Assembly (NCBI RefSeq): GCF_947507565.1
Contig: NC_089177.1
Coordinates: forward strand, 2,294,001-2,358,000
DNA length: 64,000 nucleotides
Origin: Oscarella lobularis
Lineage: Eukaryota > Porifera > Homoscleromorpha > Homosclerophorida > Oscarellidae
Direction of reading: 5' to 3'
The position numbers and the translations under genes are program-made. The notes beneath the pieces were generated by a model. That model searched no databases. It had not been told where the DNA came from and was given only the letters and a program-made list of their open reading frames with translations. Shown here in pieces: positions 10,412 through 21,336 of the stretch. Numbering within the stretch: the stretch's first letter is position 1; each line of letters opens with the position of its first letter.

Positions 10412-13126
10412 TTAACGTCGCCTTATTGAGCTTCTAGAAGGGTGAGCATCAGGCTGCATCCACGGTTGAAAACCAGTGCTCAGATGTGGCGTCCAGGAGC
10501 CGCCGCCAGCGACACCAGCTTGATGAACGGGCGTTAGCACGTTCATCTGATGAGGGGTAGAAGCAACAAATGAAGGCGACCAAGCAAGGAGAGTTGGCGA
10601 ACATGCGGGCGGCCCTGTTAGTCCATTCCATTCATGGTTGATGGGAACGGTTCCGTAGTGCCGAGGAGGCGGCGGGCATGCAGATATGGGCAGCCCCGCC
10701 GATCCGTTCAGCCCTAGGACTCGGCTGATCAGACGGCGTTGGGCAGATGATTCCCTTTCCAAAGCGCTCAGCAGCGTTTCAATTTGCTGAAAGCGCTCGT
10801 TCACGGAAGATGTCAACGATTGGAGAGACGCGGAAAAATCCCAGCTGCAACACGTGCGGCTTGGCGGCATCACTTGGTGGCTGACGTCGTTGTGATAACC
10901 GGAGTCGTTTTGACCGACACTGCTGTTTCCTCCACTGACCGAGGTTGTTTGCTCGCTATTCACTGAGACGTTTTGACCGCCACCGTTGTCTCCTTCACTA
11001 CTGACCGAGGCTGTTTGCTCACTGTTTATTAACCTCACTTTGACCGTCTTATTCTTCCCAGTACCGCCTCCGCTGCCTGAAGGCACGTTCGCACCGCTCA
11101 CATCAACCGTCGGGTTTCTCTCAATACCGCTGCCTGAAGTTGCTTGCTCACCACTGCTCACATCAACCGTCGCGTTCGTCCCAGCACCGCCTTCGCCGCC
11201 TGAAAGCACTTTCGCACTGTTCACCTCAACCGTCGCGTTCCTTCCAGCACCGCTTCTGTCGCCGCCGTCGCCGCCGCCGCTTGAAGGTAAGTCCTCGCCG
11301 TTCACATCAACCGTCGCGTTCCTCTCAGTACTGCTGCCGTTGTCGTCGCTGCCCGAAGTGGCTTGCTGACTGTTCACCGCAGCCGTCGCGTTCCTCTCGG
11401 CACTGAGGGCTTTAGAAAAGGCATTCTTTCTCTGTTTCAAGAAAAAACGCAGAAGGACTCACCTGTGGCTTCAAGCGTAGCTGACACAAGATTCTTGAGG
11501 ACCTCAAAGCAAATCAATTTAGCCGCCTGAAATTTGAAGACATGTAGAATCAATCCTTTTACGTCACAACCGTTACGTACCTTTTCCTTCAAGAACTCGC
11601 GGTGCTGTTCCCTCAACGACGAAATAAGTCCGTCCACAGAGACTAATTAAGAATTTTTTATATAAGATTCTACAGTACTAGTCTGTACCTACCCATCGAA
11701 GCCGCGTCTCGCGTACGCAAGATGCGAATAAAGTGATCAATCACAACAAGCGCGTCGCAAAATTGCGTGCCTTCTCTATAGAGAAAAGATTTGCATCAGG
11801 CGAAGTCGTTTATCTGTAACGACGTCACGGACTCGCAGTGGAACATCATCCTGCTGTCGCTCGTCGCAGCAATATCCGCAGCCATACGCATTAGACTGTC
11901 GGCATTTGGACGACCACTAGAAAATCAGAACAAAAAAACATCTTCAAATTGCTGAAGAACAACACGTGGTGACACTTACTCGTCAGACCATCTGCAAAAC
12001 TGATAATGTGCAACAATCTTGCTCTGATCATGCATCTACACACAACCGACATCACGTTTATTCTTTTTTTTCCATGCAATTCTCCACCTTCAAAGTGATC
12101 ATCCTGACAACGTATCCATCCTTAGCTATTTCACTGTCGCACTGGGCAGACAAGAACCCGTGCTCTGTTTGGAACTCAAATGCATATGCCAAATGCTCGG
12201 GCCAATATTTTTTACCCTAAGAGATTCAAATCAAAGGCACCATGCCACGCTATGTAACAGCAGAAAACGAAATTACCTTCATGTCAATCATTGCAATAAC
12301 TGAGACGTTCATGCTCCACACGGTCATCCACAATCCCTTTACGTTTGCCGTATAGATAGGAGAGCGAGCAAGATACACCGGTTCATTCTTATCAAAGGTT
12401 CCACAGTTATACTCTAGTTTTTGTGGCGAACAAAGTCACCTGTGCATTAGCTTCAGTGACATTGGCTTCCGAAATAGGCCAGTGATTATCTACAGGACAC
12501 AAGAGCAAATGTACTTCGGAAGGCGACCTCTAGCACGTTCGGTATTAATTAACATAAATTAGCTCCGGAATTGCCAACACGCAGTATTAATTAACACAAA
12601 TTAGCTCCGGAATTCCGGAGCAATGGCTGTTCTCTTACTCGATCCGACGCAGTCAGCAACACTGTCGTCATTTCCATAATCGTACGTCCTCAAATCAGCA
12701 CTTATCTTCATTAGAAAAAAAATTGAGATTCATCATGTGGAATCTAAAGGCTCCTAGCTCCCTCCGCCTCTTTGCTTGCCTTCTTTGGAGAAGTTACGGT
12801 GTAGCTGTGATCAGACTGATTGCTGCACGTCCCACTTTCCTTGTCTCTCGCTTTGATTTGATTAGAAGTACTTGAGGCCTCCAGCTCCTCGGACTGTTTA
12901 GAGACGTTCCTAAAGAGAAGGAAGAACGCTCGACCGTGTTTTCCAAGTCATTTTTTTACTTGTGTGTGCGTTCGAGCTGTCTTTTTCTCGAAAGAGAATC
13001 CGAAGTAGGGGCCTTTCTCCTGAGTGCTTTTGTGAACGAAAGAGCGTGGATTGAAACGGTAGGAGCAAACCTTTCACCGAATTCTTCGATCGCCCTGCAG
13101 GTATACGAGTGGTCAAACGCTTCCAT
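10412..13126 (-). CDS. Divergent PTP-like pseudophosphatase, paralogue 2
   Basis: Tandem paralogue with the same exon plan, start MEAFDHSYTC at 13126. Blocks in order: EPVYLARSPIYTANVKG, LWMTVWSMNVSVIAMIDMK, FEFQTEHGFLSAQCDSE, GYVVRMITLK, SKIVAHYQFCRWSDDGRP, then MMFHCESVTS-EGTQFCDAL (His-Cys at 11840-11835). The Cys nucleophile and the Asp of the WPD-type loop (WSD) remain, but the Arg of HCX5R is Glu under every workable splice choice, so phosphatase activity is unlikely; a phosphotyrosine-binding or scaffold role is possible. The C-terminal tail carries an expanded repeat around [EG]RNATV[DE]VN (10870-11398), then a segment with DFSASLQSLTSSV and a Pro-rich end. Intron donor GC at 12779. 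Divergent from BBS4, with 235 bp between start codons. Confidence 0.72.
10870..11398 (-). repeat. Coding repeat array, [EG]RNATVxVN units
   Basis: About seven imperfect units of 20-27 residues in the tail of PTP-like paralogue 2. Examples are ERNATVDVNGEDLPS, GRNATVEVNSAKVLS, GTNATVDVSSGEQAT and ERNPTVDVSGANVPS, decaying to GQNVSVNSEQTTS. Paralogue 1 has a single unit (ERNATVRANSN), so the array grew after duplication or shrank in the other copy. Confidence 0.85.
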
Positions 13127-13361
13127 AAATCCCCCTGCTCCGTAAAAAGTCCGCAAAAGTCGCGTGCGCGCGCAACGTAACGTAGGTACACGTGACACGT
13201 GTTCGCGTTGGTTCGCGTTGCTGGGGTTTTCCTGCGAACAACATCACGGCAAACTTTCCAAACATGATTCTAGGCTTCTCATTACCGTTGCCCAGAGATA
13301 TATACGGCTCTGTCGTTGTCTACCGCCAAAAAAACGCAGTCTAGCGCGCGTTGTTGTCAAA
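13127..13361. promoter_or_regulatory. Shared 5' region of PTP-like 2 (-) and BBS4 (+)
   Basis: Only 235 bp separate two divergent start codons, so promoters must overlap or be bidirectional. It contains a direct repeat gttcgcgttg (about 13201 and 13211) and several CpG sites. No TATA box seen. The two genes have no obvious functional link. Confidence 0.5.
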
Positions 13362-16300
13362 ATGGCGGACGAAGATACTCCAACGGTAAACAAACCGCCC
13401 CAGCCGGTACAGCGAAGGATTATTAGGGGAAAAGGTACAGTTAGAATGCGTCCCGACGCAATTGATCCTCCTTCTGTAAGTTCACACGTCCTAGCTCCAG
13501 AAATACCGATTTTTGAACGCAAAAACTGGCTCATTCATCTACACTACGTCCGAAAAGAGTTCAAAACATGCAAAGTAACTGTTCTAGAGTAGATCAGACC
13601 GGCGTAGGAAGTCTGCACTCCTCGTAGGCTCTAATACAAGAGCAACTTCACGAGACAAACGGGAGATGCGAATTCGCTTTATACGTACAGGGTATAAAGT
13701 CACTGACATGAAATTCAGGCCTAAAATTTCTGCGTAGCTCTAATAGAACGCTTGGAAGGCAACATACAATCGTCATTGGAGATCTTCCAGAAAGCTCAGC
13801 AACTCAACAGCACAAGTCCGAATACGATGAAACAAGTAGCGAGATCGCTGTACGTACAAGCGAGAAACGTCAGGGGTAGATAGTGGCCTTCAGCAGACGT
13901 CTCTAGGGTAGAGTCCTTAGTAGTTTGGGTCATCCTCACTATAAGAGCCATCCCCACCATTATCCTTAGTCCCTGTCTTCTTTGTTCTTTCTTCTGTAAG
14001 TATTCTTTGCTTTGATCGTTGCCACTATACAAATCTTTAGTATATAAGAATCTTGTCTCTTATATGTTCTCGTTTCAGCTTTCTTCTTGGAAGGCACCGA
14101 GCTGCCCTTGAAGCGTATAACGAAGCGGCAAGGCTTAGCAGTCGAGACTGGGTGAGGCAAACGTAGTACACTTTCCCGAACTTTGCGCGTCTAAATGTCG
14201 TTACTCCATGGAACAAAGGAAATCTTTCACAATCAAGGTGCGCAGCGTGAAATCTAGCTTGGAAACTTAGAGTCGATCTTTTCTCTCCACTCAAGGCATT
14301 TGCTACATTCATCTCAAAGACTATGGACAGGTAACGCGGCGAACGCGACATATTTCTCCTTGGGCGCGCACCGCGATTGAGATAGAAAGTGATATCCGGA
14401 GAACTAGACCCTATCTAGTGATAGAGAACAGGGAATTCTCGTGACTGATCTATATGCAGGCGAGGGAGTGTCTTCGGAAGGCAATTCGGCTGAATAGCGC
14501 CGTTGCATCTTTTATTCAACTCGGTCGCGTCTACCTACTCCAAGGCGAGGTCAACATGGCACTCGACTTATACACGCACGCAGTCAAGTAGGCACGAAAG
14601 TCGAGCGTCCGTCTCTCGCTTGCTCGAGAATTTGTCTAGTTTTAATCCGGAGAATCCCGATATGATGAGCACACTGGGTCTTCTCTATCTTGAGGTAAAG
14701 GAAGCGATAAGGGTTCAGTTGATTACATGCGAGACGTTTGTGCACGGTATATCAGACGGGCGAGACGCAGAAGGCGTTCAATTTGCTTGGTAACGCTTTG
14801 ACGTACGATCCAACTCACTTCAAGGTAGCGTGATAATTTGATAGTATTATTTAGATTATGTCATTTTCCCCGGGGGGCGAGTTTTGTCTTCCCTCTCTTT
14901 GCTTAGTCTATTCTCGGGGCTGGATCGATGATACAGCGGCAGGGCGACTATGACGTTGCTTTGACGAAGTACAAAGTGGCCACCGAGTCGGCGCCGGAAT
15001 CCCCTCAGCTGTGGAACAACATAGGAATGTGTTTCTTTGGCAAAAACAAATACGTTGCGGTAAGCGTTATGGAAATGGAAATGGCCTCGGGTTCCCTCCG
15101 TCCACGTATTTGCTGTTTTCTTTTCCCCGTCTACCCGAGATATCTAATGCATGCGGTTTATTTCGTACAGGTTTCGTTCCCTCATTTCTCCCCCTTATTA
15201 GACTAGTTACAACCGCCGATTGACGTAAAGTCAAAAGAGGTCTCTATTGGCGAATTTCCACCGCCAATTTTCTTGTAGTGCGACAGCAACGCCGAAGTCC
15301 AGTAGGCTCGTCCCCGAAGCATACTCGCGAAATCTCTCTCCTGCACTCCCGGTCCTATATCCATGTGCAAATAGTAGCTGACAACAGAGCCCTTTTTCGT
15401 CTCCTTCGGTGGGGTGGGATGAATGAATACCGCGGACGGATAGGCGACGGCGCGCACGAGACCGGGCACCGGTCGTCGACATTCGGAATCGGCGTTCCGA
15501 TACAGAATAACGTAGCCGCCGTCGTCGAGTCGACGCACGGTCATGTAGAGCACGACGTCGCGATTGACGAAGGGCGGCGGCAAACCGAGCACCCAGTAGA
15601 GCACGTGATAGTGCCGATGCTTTTCGACGACGTCGATCTTGGGAAACGTTCGATCCCACGACGATCGCGTCGAATAGCTCGTCAGTATCCTAGCGACGTC
15701 GCACGGCGTCACGTCGTCGACGACGTGAAAGGATTTGAAAGCGAACGTGTTCGTGCCGGCCCAGTGTCGCATGCAGACGGACGTGCCCGTCGGCGCGCTC
15801 CCGTTCATTATCGTACGCCACGAGGCGTCCGGATCGCAATTGAATTCGTCGCGAATCAGTTCGCGAACGAAATGTTTGTGAAAGGGATACGGCGTTTTGA
15901 CGGACGAGTCCGTCGACGCGCCGCCGCGTCCGTTGACGTGATTCACCAGATTGCGGTACCAGTTTGTCAGTGTGAGCTGCGCGGCCGTCGATACAGCGTC
16001 CGGCGACGCGTCCGTCGCGCCGACGTCGTAATCGAGTAGAAGCTCGACGAACGAACGGGCGACGCCGTTGTCGAGAGACGTCGGGCAGACTCGCATGCCC
16101 GATCGACCGACTTTTCCCCGAACGACGGCACCGGCCGGATCGGCGGGATAGCAGTCGTGATGCGGCGGGCATCCGACGTCTTTTTGAAGAATAATCGTAC
16201 ATTCGTTCGTTGTCTTCGGCCCACTTAGCGCGTAAAGAAAATCGCGATCCAAAGCGACGGAAGCAATTTTCATTACGCTGTACATGATGCGGTGGCGGTC

Positions 16301-17783
16301 GGGAGCGCACGAGCGTACGATTTCCGCTGCCGCTGTGACGGTGTCCCACTTTCGTCGTTGACTGACGTCGGTCAAAAGGTCGACGACCGTATCGACGTCG
16401 GCGATGTCGACGGCGAAACGGACTTTGGCTCGAATCGTTGTCGGTACCAGCGACGGCGCGGGTTCTTTCCATAAGACCAATTCCGGCTCGCTGTTAACCA
16501 CTTCGATCCAGTCGGTACTGTCGAGAGCTTCGGCGAAATCGTTGAAGTCGCTTTCGGCAAAAATACGCCGGTTACAATCGAACCAGGGGCACAGACAGCA
16601 AGTCCAGTTCGATCCGCGCCCCGTGCGGCATTCGTTCGTTGCGAGCGCTTCGACTCGCGTAGTGGATAGCGCTAAGACGACGAGGACGCAGGCGGTGAAG
16701 AGATGTCGTGCCATCTGTGCGCGGGTTGTTGACTCGGGAGACTGAGGTCAACTGTCCGCAGACGTCCCTTTTATGTCGAGCGCTTGCGTCTCGAGTTGTT
16801 CCGGCTTCCGCCGAATTTGACGTCCGGGCGATGGAGGTCGAACTGTACCCTAACCGCAACGCGTGCCGGTTGTACGTATAGCGGTTCCGGCCCCTTGACT
16901 TCCTACGCTTTGGGGAGACGCGTTATTGAACCCTCATCCCCTTGTCGGTGTCTCCCTCGAGCACTCGATCACCCCCTCTCTGCGTTCTGTTTTCTTAGGC
17001 GGTAAGCTGTCTCAAACGGGCCGCCTACTTGGCTCCCTTCGAATGGCAGATCGCTTATAACCTCGGGCTCGTACATCTCGTCTTGCAGCAGTAAGGGAAG
17101 ATGTTATGATGGCTCGATTCGACGAACGCCCCCCGTGGGATGCGCGTAGGTACGCGTCGGCGTTTCACTTTCTCAGTACCGCGCTCAACTTGAAACCACG
17201 CAACGGGCAATTGTTTATGCTGCTCGCCGGTGAGCCGCGCCTTTCCGTGGGGGGATGGCGGGGATATGTTAACCTTCTGTCCTTTTTACATTCGATTATC
17301 GTTCGTAATAGTCGCCCTCACTCACTTGGACGACTTCGAGAACGCAAAACAGGCGTACGAGCAAGCCATAGTGTTAGAACCGTACGTGCTTCAGAATCAT
17401 TGAATCAACCACTCATATCACGTTTCTCCTCTCGTTTGAACAGGAAGAATCCGACGATCCATTTGAACTACTGCATTGGTCTGTACAATGCCGGCGAGCG
17501 CGCGGCCGCCGCGAAGCAGCATAGCCTGTTCGAGCGAAAGTTCGCCAGTGATGACTCGAACGACGTCGATCCCGAGGTATTTGTCCGAAGGGGCTTATAT
17601 TGTGTCATGTGTTATATGGGGATTTCTAAGGTTTTAGCTACGAGCGCTTCGATTGGCCCTTCCCTCCACGTAGGTGAAGGATTGGTGTGGAAAGACGGAG
17701 GAACGGAGAACGGGGAGACAGAAAGGAACAAGAAAGCGGAATCTAATGTTCGAAAATCGGAAGCTATGACTGATGGAGAATAA
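13362..17783 (+). CDS. BBS4: BBS4, TPR subunit of the BBSome
   Basis: Subunit of the BBSome, the coat that moves membrane cargo in cilia. About fifteen short exons read in order against the known protein: [19 protein letters not shown] (N-terminal signature), [206 protein letters not shown] and LHVGEGLVW. These are successive tetratricopeptide repeats. The tail is charged and ends KSEAMTDGE. Intron 15060-16998 (1939 bp) is by far the longest and houses an antisense gene. The Met of MADEDTP is the first in-frame Met of exon 1. Confidence 0.94.
15203..16714 (-). CDS. Secreted tandem START-domain protein, intronless, nested in BBS4 intron
   Basis: A single 503-codon frame. Residues 1-24 ([17 protein letters not shown] core) form a signal peptide, followed by a Cys-rich patch [19 protein letters not shown]. 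Then come two StAR-related lipid-transfer (START) domains. START 1 is about residues 65-260: [47 protein letters not shown] 2 is about residues 290-490: [57 protein letters not shown] proteins bind sterols, phospholipids or ceramide in a closed pocket and are normally cytosolic or membrane-anchored, so a signal peptide with no TM segment is unusual. The lack of introns in an intron-dense region suggests a retroposed origin. Transcription opposes the host gene. Ligand unknown. Confidence 0.85.
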   Translation of the reverse strand: MARHLFTACVLVVLALSTTRVEALATNECRTGRGSNWTCCLCPWFDCNRRIFAESDFNDFAEALDSTDWIEVVNSEPELVLWKEPAPSLVPTTIRAKVRFAVDIADVDTVVDLLTDVSQRRKWDTVTAAAEIVRSCAPDRHRIMYSVMKIASVALDRDFLYALSGPKTTNECTIILQKDVGCPPHHDCYPADPAGAVVRGKVGRSGMRVCPTSLDNGVARSFVELLLDYDVGATDASPDAVSTAAQLTLTNWYRNLVNHVNGRGGASTDSSVKTPYPFHKHFVRELIRDEFNCDPDASWRTIMNGSAPTGTSVCMRHWAGTNTFAFKSFHVVDDVTPCDVARILTSYSTRSSWDRTFPKIDVVEKHRHYHVLYWVLGLPPPFVNRDVVLYMTVRRLDDGGYVILYRNADSECRRPVPGLVRAVAYPSAVFIHPTPPKETKKGSVVSYYLHMDIGPGVQERDFASMLRGRAYWTSALLSHYKKIGGGNSPIETSFDFTSIGGCN

Positions 17784-18348
17784 ACGAAGAGTAAAAAGTC
17801 AATCACATCATTTGGAACTGCCAGTGTGTATGTCACAATGACCTTTACTTCACGGAACGCTACTTTTCTTTTGTTATACATGCCTCTCGCCTCACTAGAG
17901 TGAGGAAGTCGAGAAAGGTCATCGCCGAATTCCTTCAAATTATGCCAAATGCCACGTTGTCTACTTATCCCACGCCCACTTTCGATGCTACCAATCTAAT
18001 TACGTCTTCTCGTTCTATCTTTCTTTACAAAAAACCGATTTTTCTATCATTTCCTGAATGCGGTCGAAAGTGGGGCGACAATAGTCACCTAACAATTCTT
18101 TAGAGAAGGAAGAAAAGGTAGAACTTTGAACTCTGTTCCTACGCCATCCATCGTTCGTCATCCATCTAATTAGATGATGTCATAGAGATACCGATGCCCA
18201 CGATCGCTCGAGCCAATCAGATCACATCGAAACCATGAAGATCCCGAATATAAGGAAAATTGGGCGAGGGCAAACGATACGGAAGTTTTGTGCGCTAAAT
18301 TTTCCTGTTCCGCATCGGACGCCAGTTCGCTCTCACCTCACCCGAACG
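17784..18348. other. Intergenic, BBS4 to KH/NYN gene
   Basis: Contains the BBS4 3' UTR and the promoter of the next gene. A 14-bp palindrome catctaattagatg (18163-18176) has a homeodomain-type TAATTA core. An in-frame upstream ATG at 18235 could extend the next protein by 38 residues. Confidence 0.5.
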
Positions 18349-20947
18349 ATGGCCGAGCTCGTAACGATCAGCCCCACGAAAGTCGGCATCTTTCTCGGAC
18401 GCGACGGCAAAACGATGACGCGCATCGAAAAGCTCTTCGACGTCGAAGTCGAACGCATCGACGAGAACATAGCCGAAGGCAGAGTGACGATACGCGGACA
18501 AAGAGAGGACAGGAGACGAGCGCAGGTATATACGAGAGCAAGAGAAACGATATCGGGGGGCCCCCAGCCATTATAGAAACCAAAAGGCGCCCCTCGCGAT
18601 CTCCCCTCCCCCCGTCCTTCCCGTCGTTCGATCGACATTTTTTTTTCTGTTGTTTAGGAGTATATCAAGTCGCTGTGCGATCCGATGGCGAGCGTCGTCG
18701 TTTCGTTTCCCGCTTCAGCGCTCTCGGAGCTGATCGGACGCAACGGCACTAATCACCAGTGGCTCGAAGCGGAATCGTGCGCCGTGATCGTCTTTCGCGA
18801 CGGCAACATGGCCGACATACGCGGCAGTCCGGCGGCGATCAACATCGCGCGACGCCTGATCGAACAACAGGTTCGCTATCACGTCGAACGTCATTCCGCC
18901 GTCGACGACGCAAACGACGATACGATCGATCGTCGTCGCCCGGACAGGAAATCTCCGCCCACGAGACGAAGCAACGTCGATTACGCGACGTGCATCGCTT
19001 TCGCGAAGCGTTTGGGCTATTCGGAAGCGGACGCGATGCGAGTTATCGAACGGCTCGGACCGGACGCCGGTCGCGATGCCGTTCTAGCGGCGCTGTTGCA
19101 GTGCGCCAGAGGGGGATCGTCGCCGCTGACGATCGACGTCGAAGCGACGTCGAATAATTCGACGAAACGGACGGCGGAATCTTCGCAATTGAGACCGGTT
19201 ATCGTTGACGGTAGCAACGTGGCGATGAGGTACGTTTCCTACCCGGAAAATTGACTCATTTGTGGGCCCATTCATTGAGTGGACCGCTCTCCTTTCGCGT
19301 GGGAGGCTTTGGTCTACAGATGCATTAGAGATCGACGCTTTGCTCGCTGTGCGCACCCCCGCGCCTACTGTATATTCGCTAAATTTTAGGCGGAAACGGC
19401 GTGAGAATGAAAGGCAGATAGAGAGTACTATGATACGTAAATAATAACTAATATGCATTGCGTCTCTTGGAGAAACTATTGTACTATTAGATAGAGTTTC
19501 TCCGTCCCATCAAACCCTATCCCCTTTCTCGGCATATTGTGACTCTAACTCCCTCTCTATATACAGACACGGAAATAACAAAGTCTTCTCCTGTCGCGGT
19601 ATCGGTCTTTGCGTCGACTACTTCATTCGTCGCGGTCACGAAAAGATCACCGTCTTCGTGCCGTCGTGGCGCAAGGAGAAGCCGTCGGCGGAGAATCGGA
19701 TCGACAATCAGGAGGTGTTGAACGCGTTGGAACGGGACGGCTATCTCGTCTTTACGCCGTCGCGAAAAATTCAAGGCAAACGGGTCGTCTGCTACGACGA
19801 TCGATTCATCGTCCGTCTCGCCGCCGAATCGGGCGGCGTGATCGTCTCCAACGACACGTATCGGGATCTTCTCGAAGAGTCGCCCGAATGGAAGGAGGTC
19901 ATCGAACGTCGACTTCTCATGTACACGTTTGCGGGCGACTATTTTATGCCGCCTGACGATCCGCTCGGACGCGGCGGTCCCAACCTCAATGATTTTCTTC
20001 GGGTTGGGTCGCCTTCTGGAGGATCGGGCTCGACTATCCTGTACGAATCGAGAGGCGGCGGCGGCGGCATCAGTGGACCGGGTGCACTGAAGAAGATTCC
20101 GTGTCCTTACGGGAAAAAATGCACGTACGGCAGCAAGTGCAAATACTCGCATCCGGAAAAGCAGGTGCCTCCGCCGCCTACGTCGTCTTTGACGACGAAA
20201 GAAAATGCGTCATCCTACGGCACCAAAATTACCACAACGTCGTCGGCCGCCGATCCCGTTCCCACTTTTGTGCCCGAAACGGGCGGCGTTTCGTCGTACG
20301 TGCCTCCGGGCGTGGATCAAACAACGTCATATGAGTCTTCCAGGGAAAGTGCGGTTGCAATGCAATCCATGGCGGGCTCGCAGGAAAGGGACTACTACGC
20401 AAGAGAGAAATTAGTTCCGCGTGGCCCGCAATCGTCGCCCTCTGATTATCCGGCTTTGACTGGTCATCCCTCCTACCATCATCCGCTCTCCTATGAACCG
20501 CCGCCGCCTCCGTCGCAGCCATACTATCAAGGATCGCCGTACATGCGACGAGCTCCTCCCCCTGTACGTTTTTCTGACCAAGGCCAGACGAGCTTTCGGC
20601 ATCAGTACATGTCAAGAGATCCCTTTGGTCAGCCTCGTGTGTACCCAACCCCCCAGCCACCGCCACAACAACACTATTCATCCTCTACTTCATCCTCCCC
20701 TCGCTATGAGACATCCGGTTATCCGTACCATCACCAATCTCACCCCCATCCTCCTCCTCCTCATCATCATCCTCATCATCGTCAGTTTGCGGATTTGGAT
20801 CCCCGTTCAGAAAGGCTGGTTCGCGAAGCAGCCAGTCTCATGCCGGGTATGGAGTCCCAGTTTCGTTCCTTGATGATCCAGCGACCGTACATCGACAGTG
20901 TCAATCATCTCATTGATTTAGCGCTCGAAGGCTCTTCTGGCCCGTAG
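18349..20947 (+). CDS. ZC3H12: KH-KH-UBA-NYN-CCCH ribonuclease, Regnase (ZC3H12) type
   Basis: Three exons: 18349-18525, 18658-19229, 19567-20947. The N-terminus holds two KH-type RNA-binding modules with GxxG loops (GRDG in KH1, GRNG in KH2). Then a UBA-like helix bundle ([19 protein letters not shown]), the NYN/PIN endonuclease domain with acidic metal ligands in [21 protein letters not shown] and IVSNDTYRD, and a CCCH zinc finger [17 protein letters not shown] (C-x5-C-x5-C-x3-H). A long Pro/Ser/Tyr/His-rich linker leads to a C-terminal helical domain ([15 protein letters not shown]...HLIDLALEG). Known Regnases cleave stem-loops in mRNA 3' UTRs. Vertebrate Regnases lack the KH pair, whereas N4BP1/KHNYN have KH plus NYN but no CCCH finger, so this combines both plans. 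Start could also be the in-frame ATG at 18235. Confidence 0.92.
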
Positions 20948-21336
20948 AGAGAGCGATACTACACCCTTACGTTTTTAAAAGAATGGGAAGAATTGTCGTC
21001 TGGTCGTCTTCTCGTTGATCAAGTTGTGTAGATGTGATTACATCATGGATAGTACATGTACTGGTAGAGGGATTCGTAGTTATGTAGTAGGCATTTCTCT
21101 TATGTTGCTGTTCCTGGGTTTTTCTCAGGCTACTCTCATTAGCACCTACTGTGTAGGTTTATCCGTAAGCACACATAGTCAGCGCTCCTTTCCCTTTGAG
21201 ACTCTCCCTTCAATGCTTTTTTAGCAAGTTTTGTTACCATTTTAGCAAGACTACTAATATGATTTTTAGTATTGCATAATATAGTAGCAAAAATACCTAA
21301 ATTTTCGCTTCATTTCAACACCCGTATAATGAGCGG
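20948..21336. other. Convergent 3' region, NYN gene to SLC35C2
   Basis: The 3' ends of the KH/NYN gene (+) and SLC35C2 (-). A small 69-codon plus-strand frame (21015-21224) has a hydrophobic stretch but no supporting context. Treated as UTR. Confidence 0.5.

Noticed and set aside
11980-12079. WPD loop read as SFADG in the second PTP-like gene
   Set aside because: That frame ignores an intron ending gtgtgtag. The spliced frame gives HYQFCRWSDDGRP, which fits the PTP block and is matched in the paralogue.
13200-13361. An RFX X-box for the ciliary gene BBS4 (ccgttgcccagagat)
   Set aside because: Only one half-site fits the consensus, so it is too weak to call.
15278-16039. A 253-codon plus-strand frame opposite the START gene
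   Set aside because: Arg-rich and without any family resemblance; it is the antisense shadow of a GC-rich coding region.
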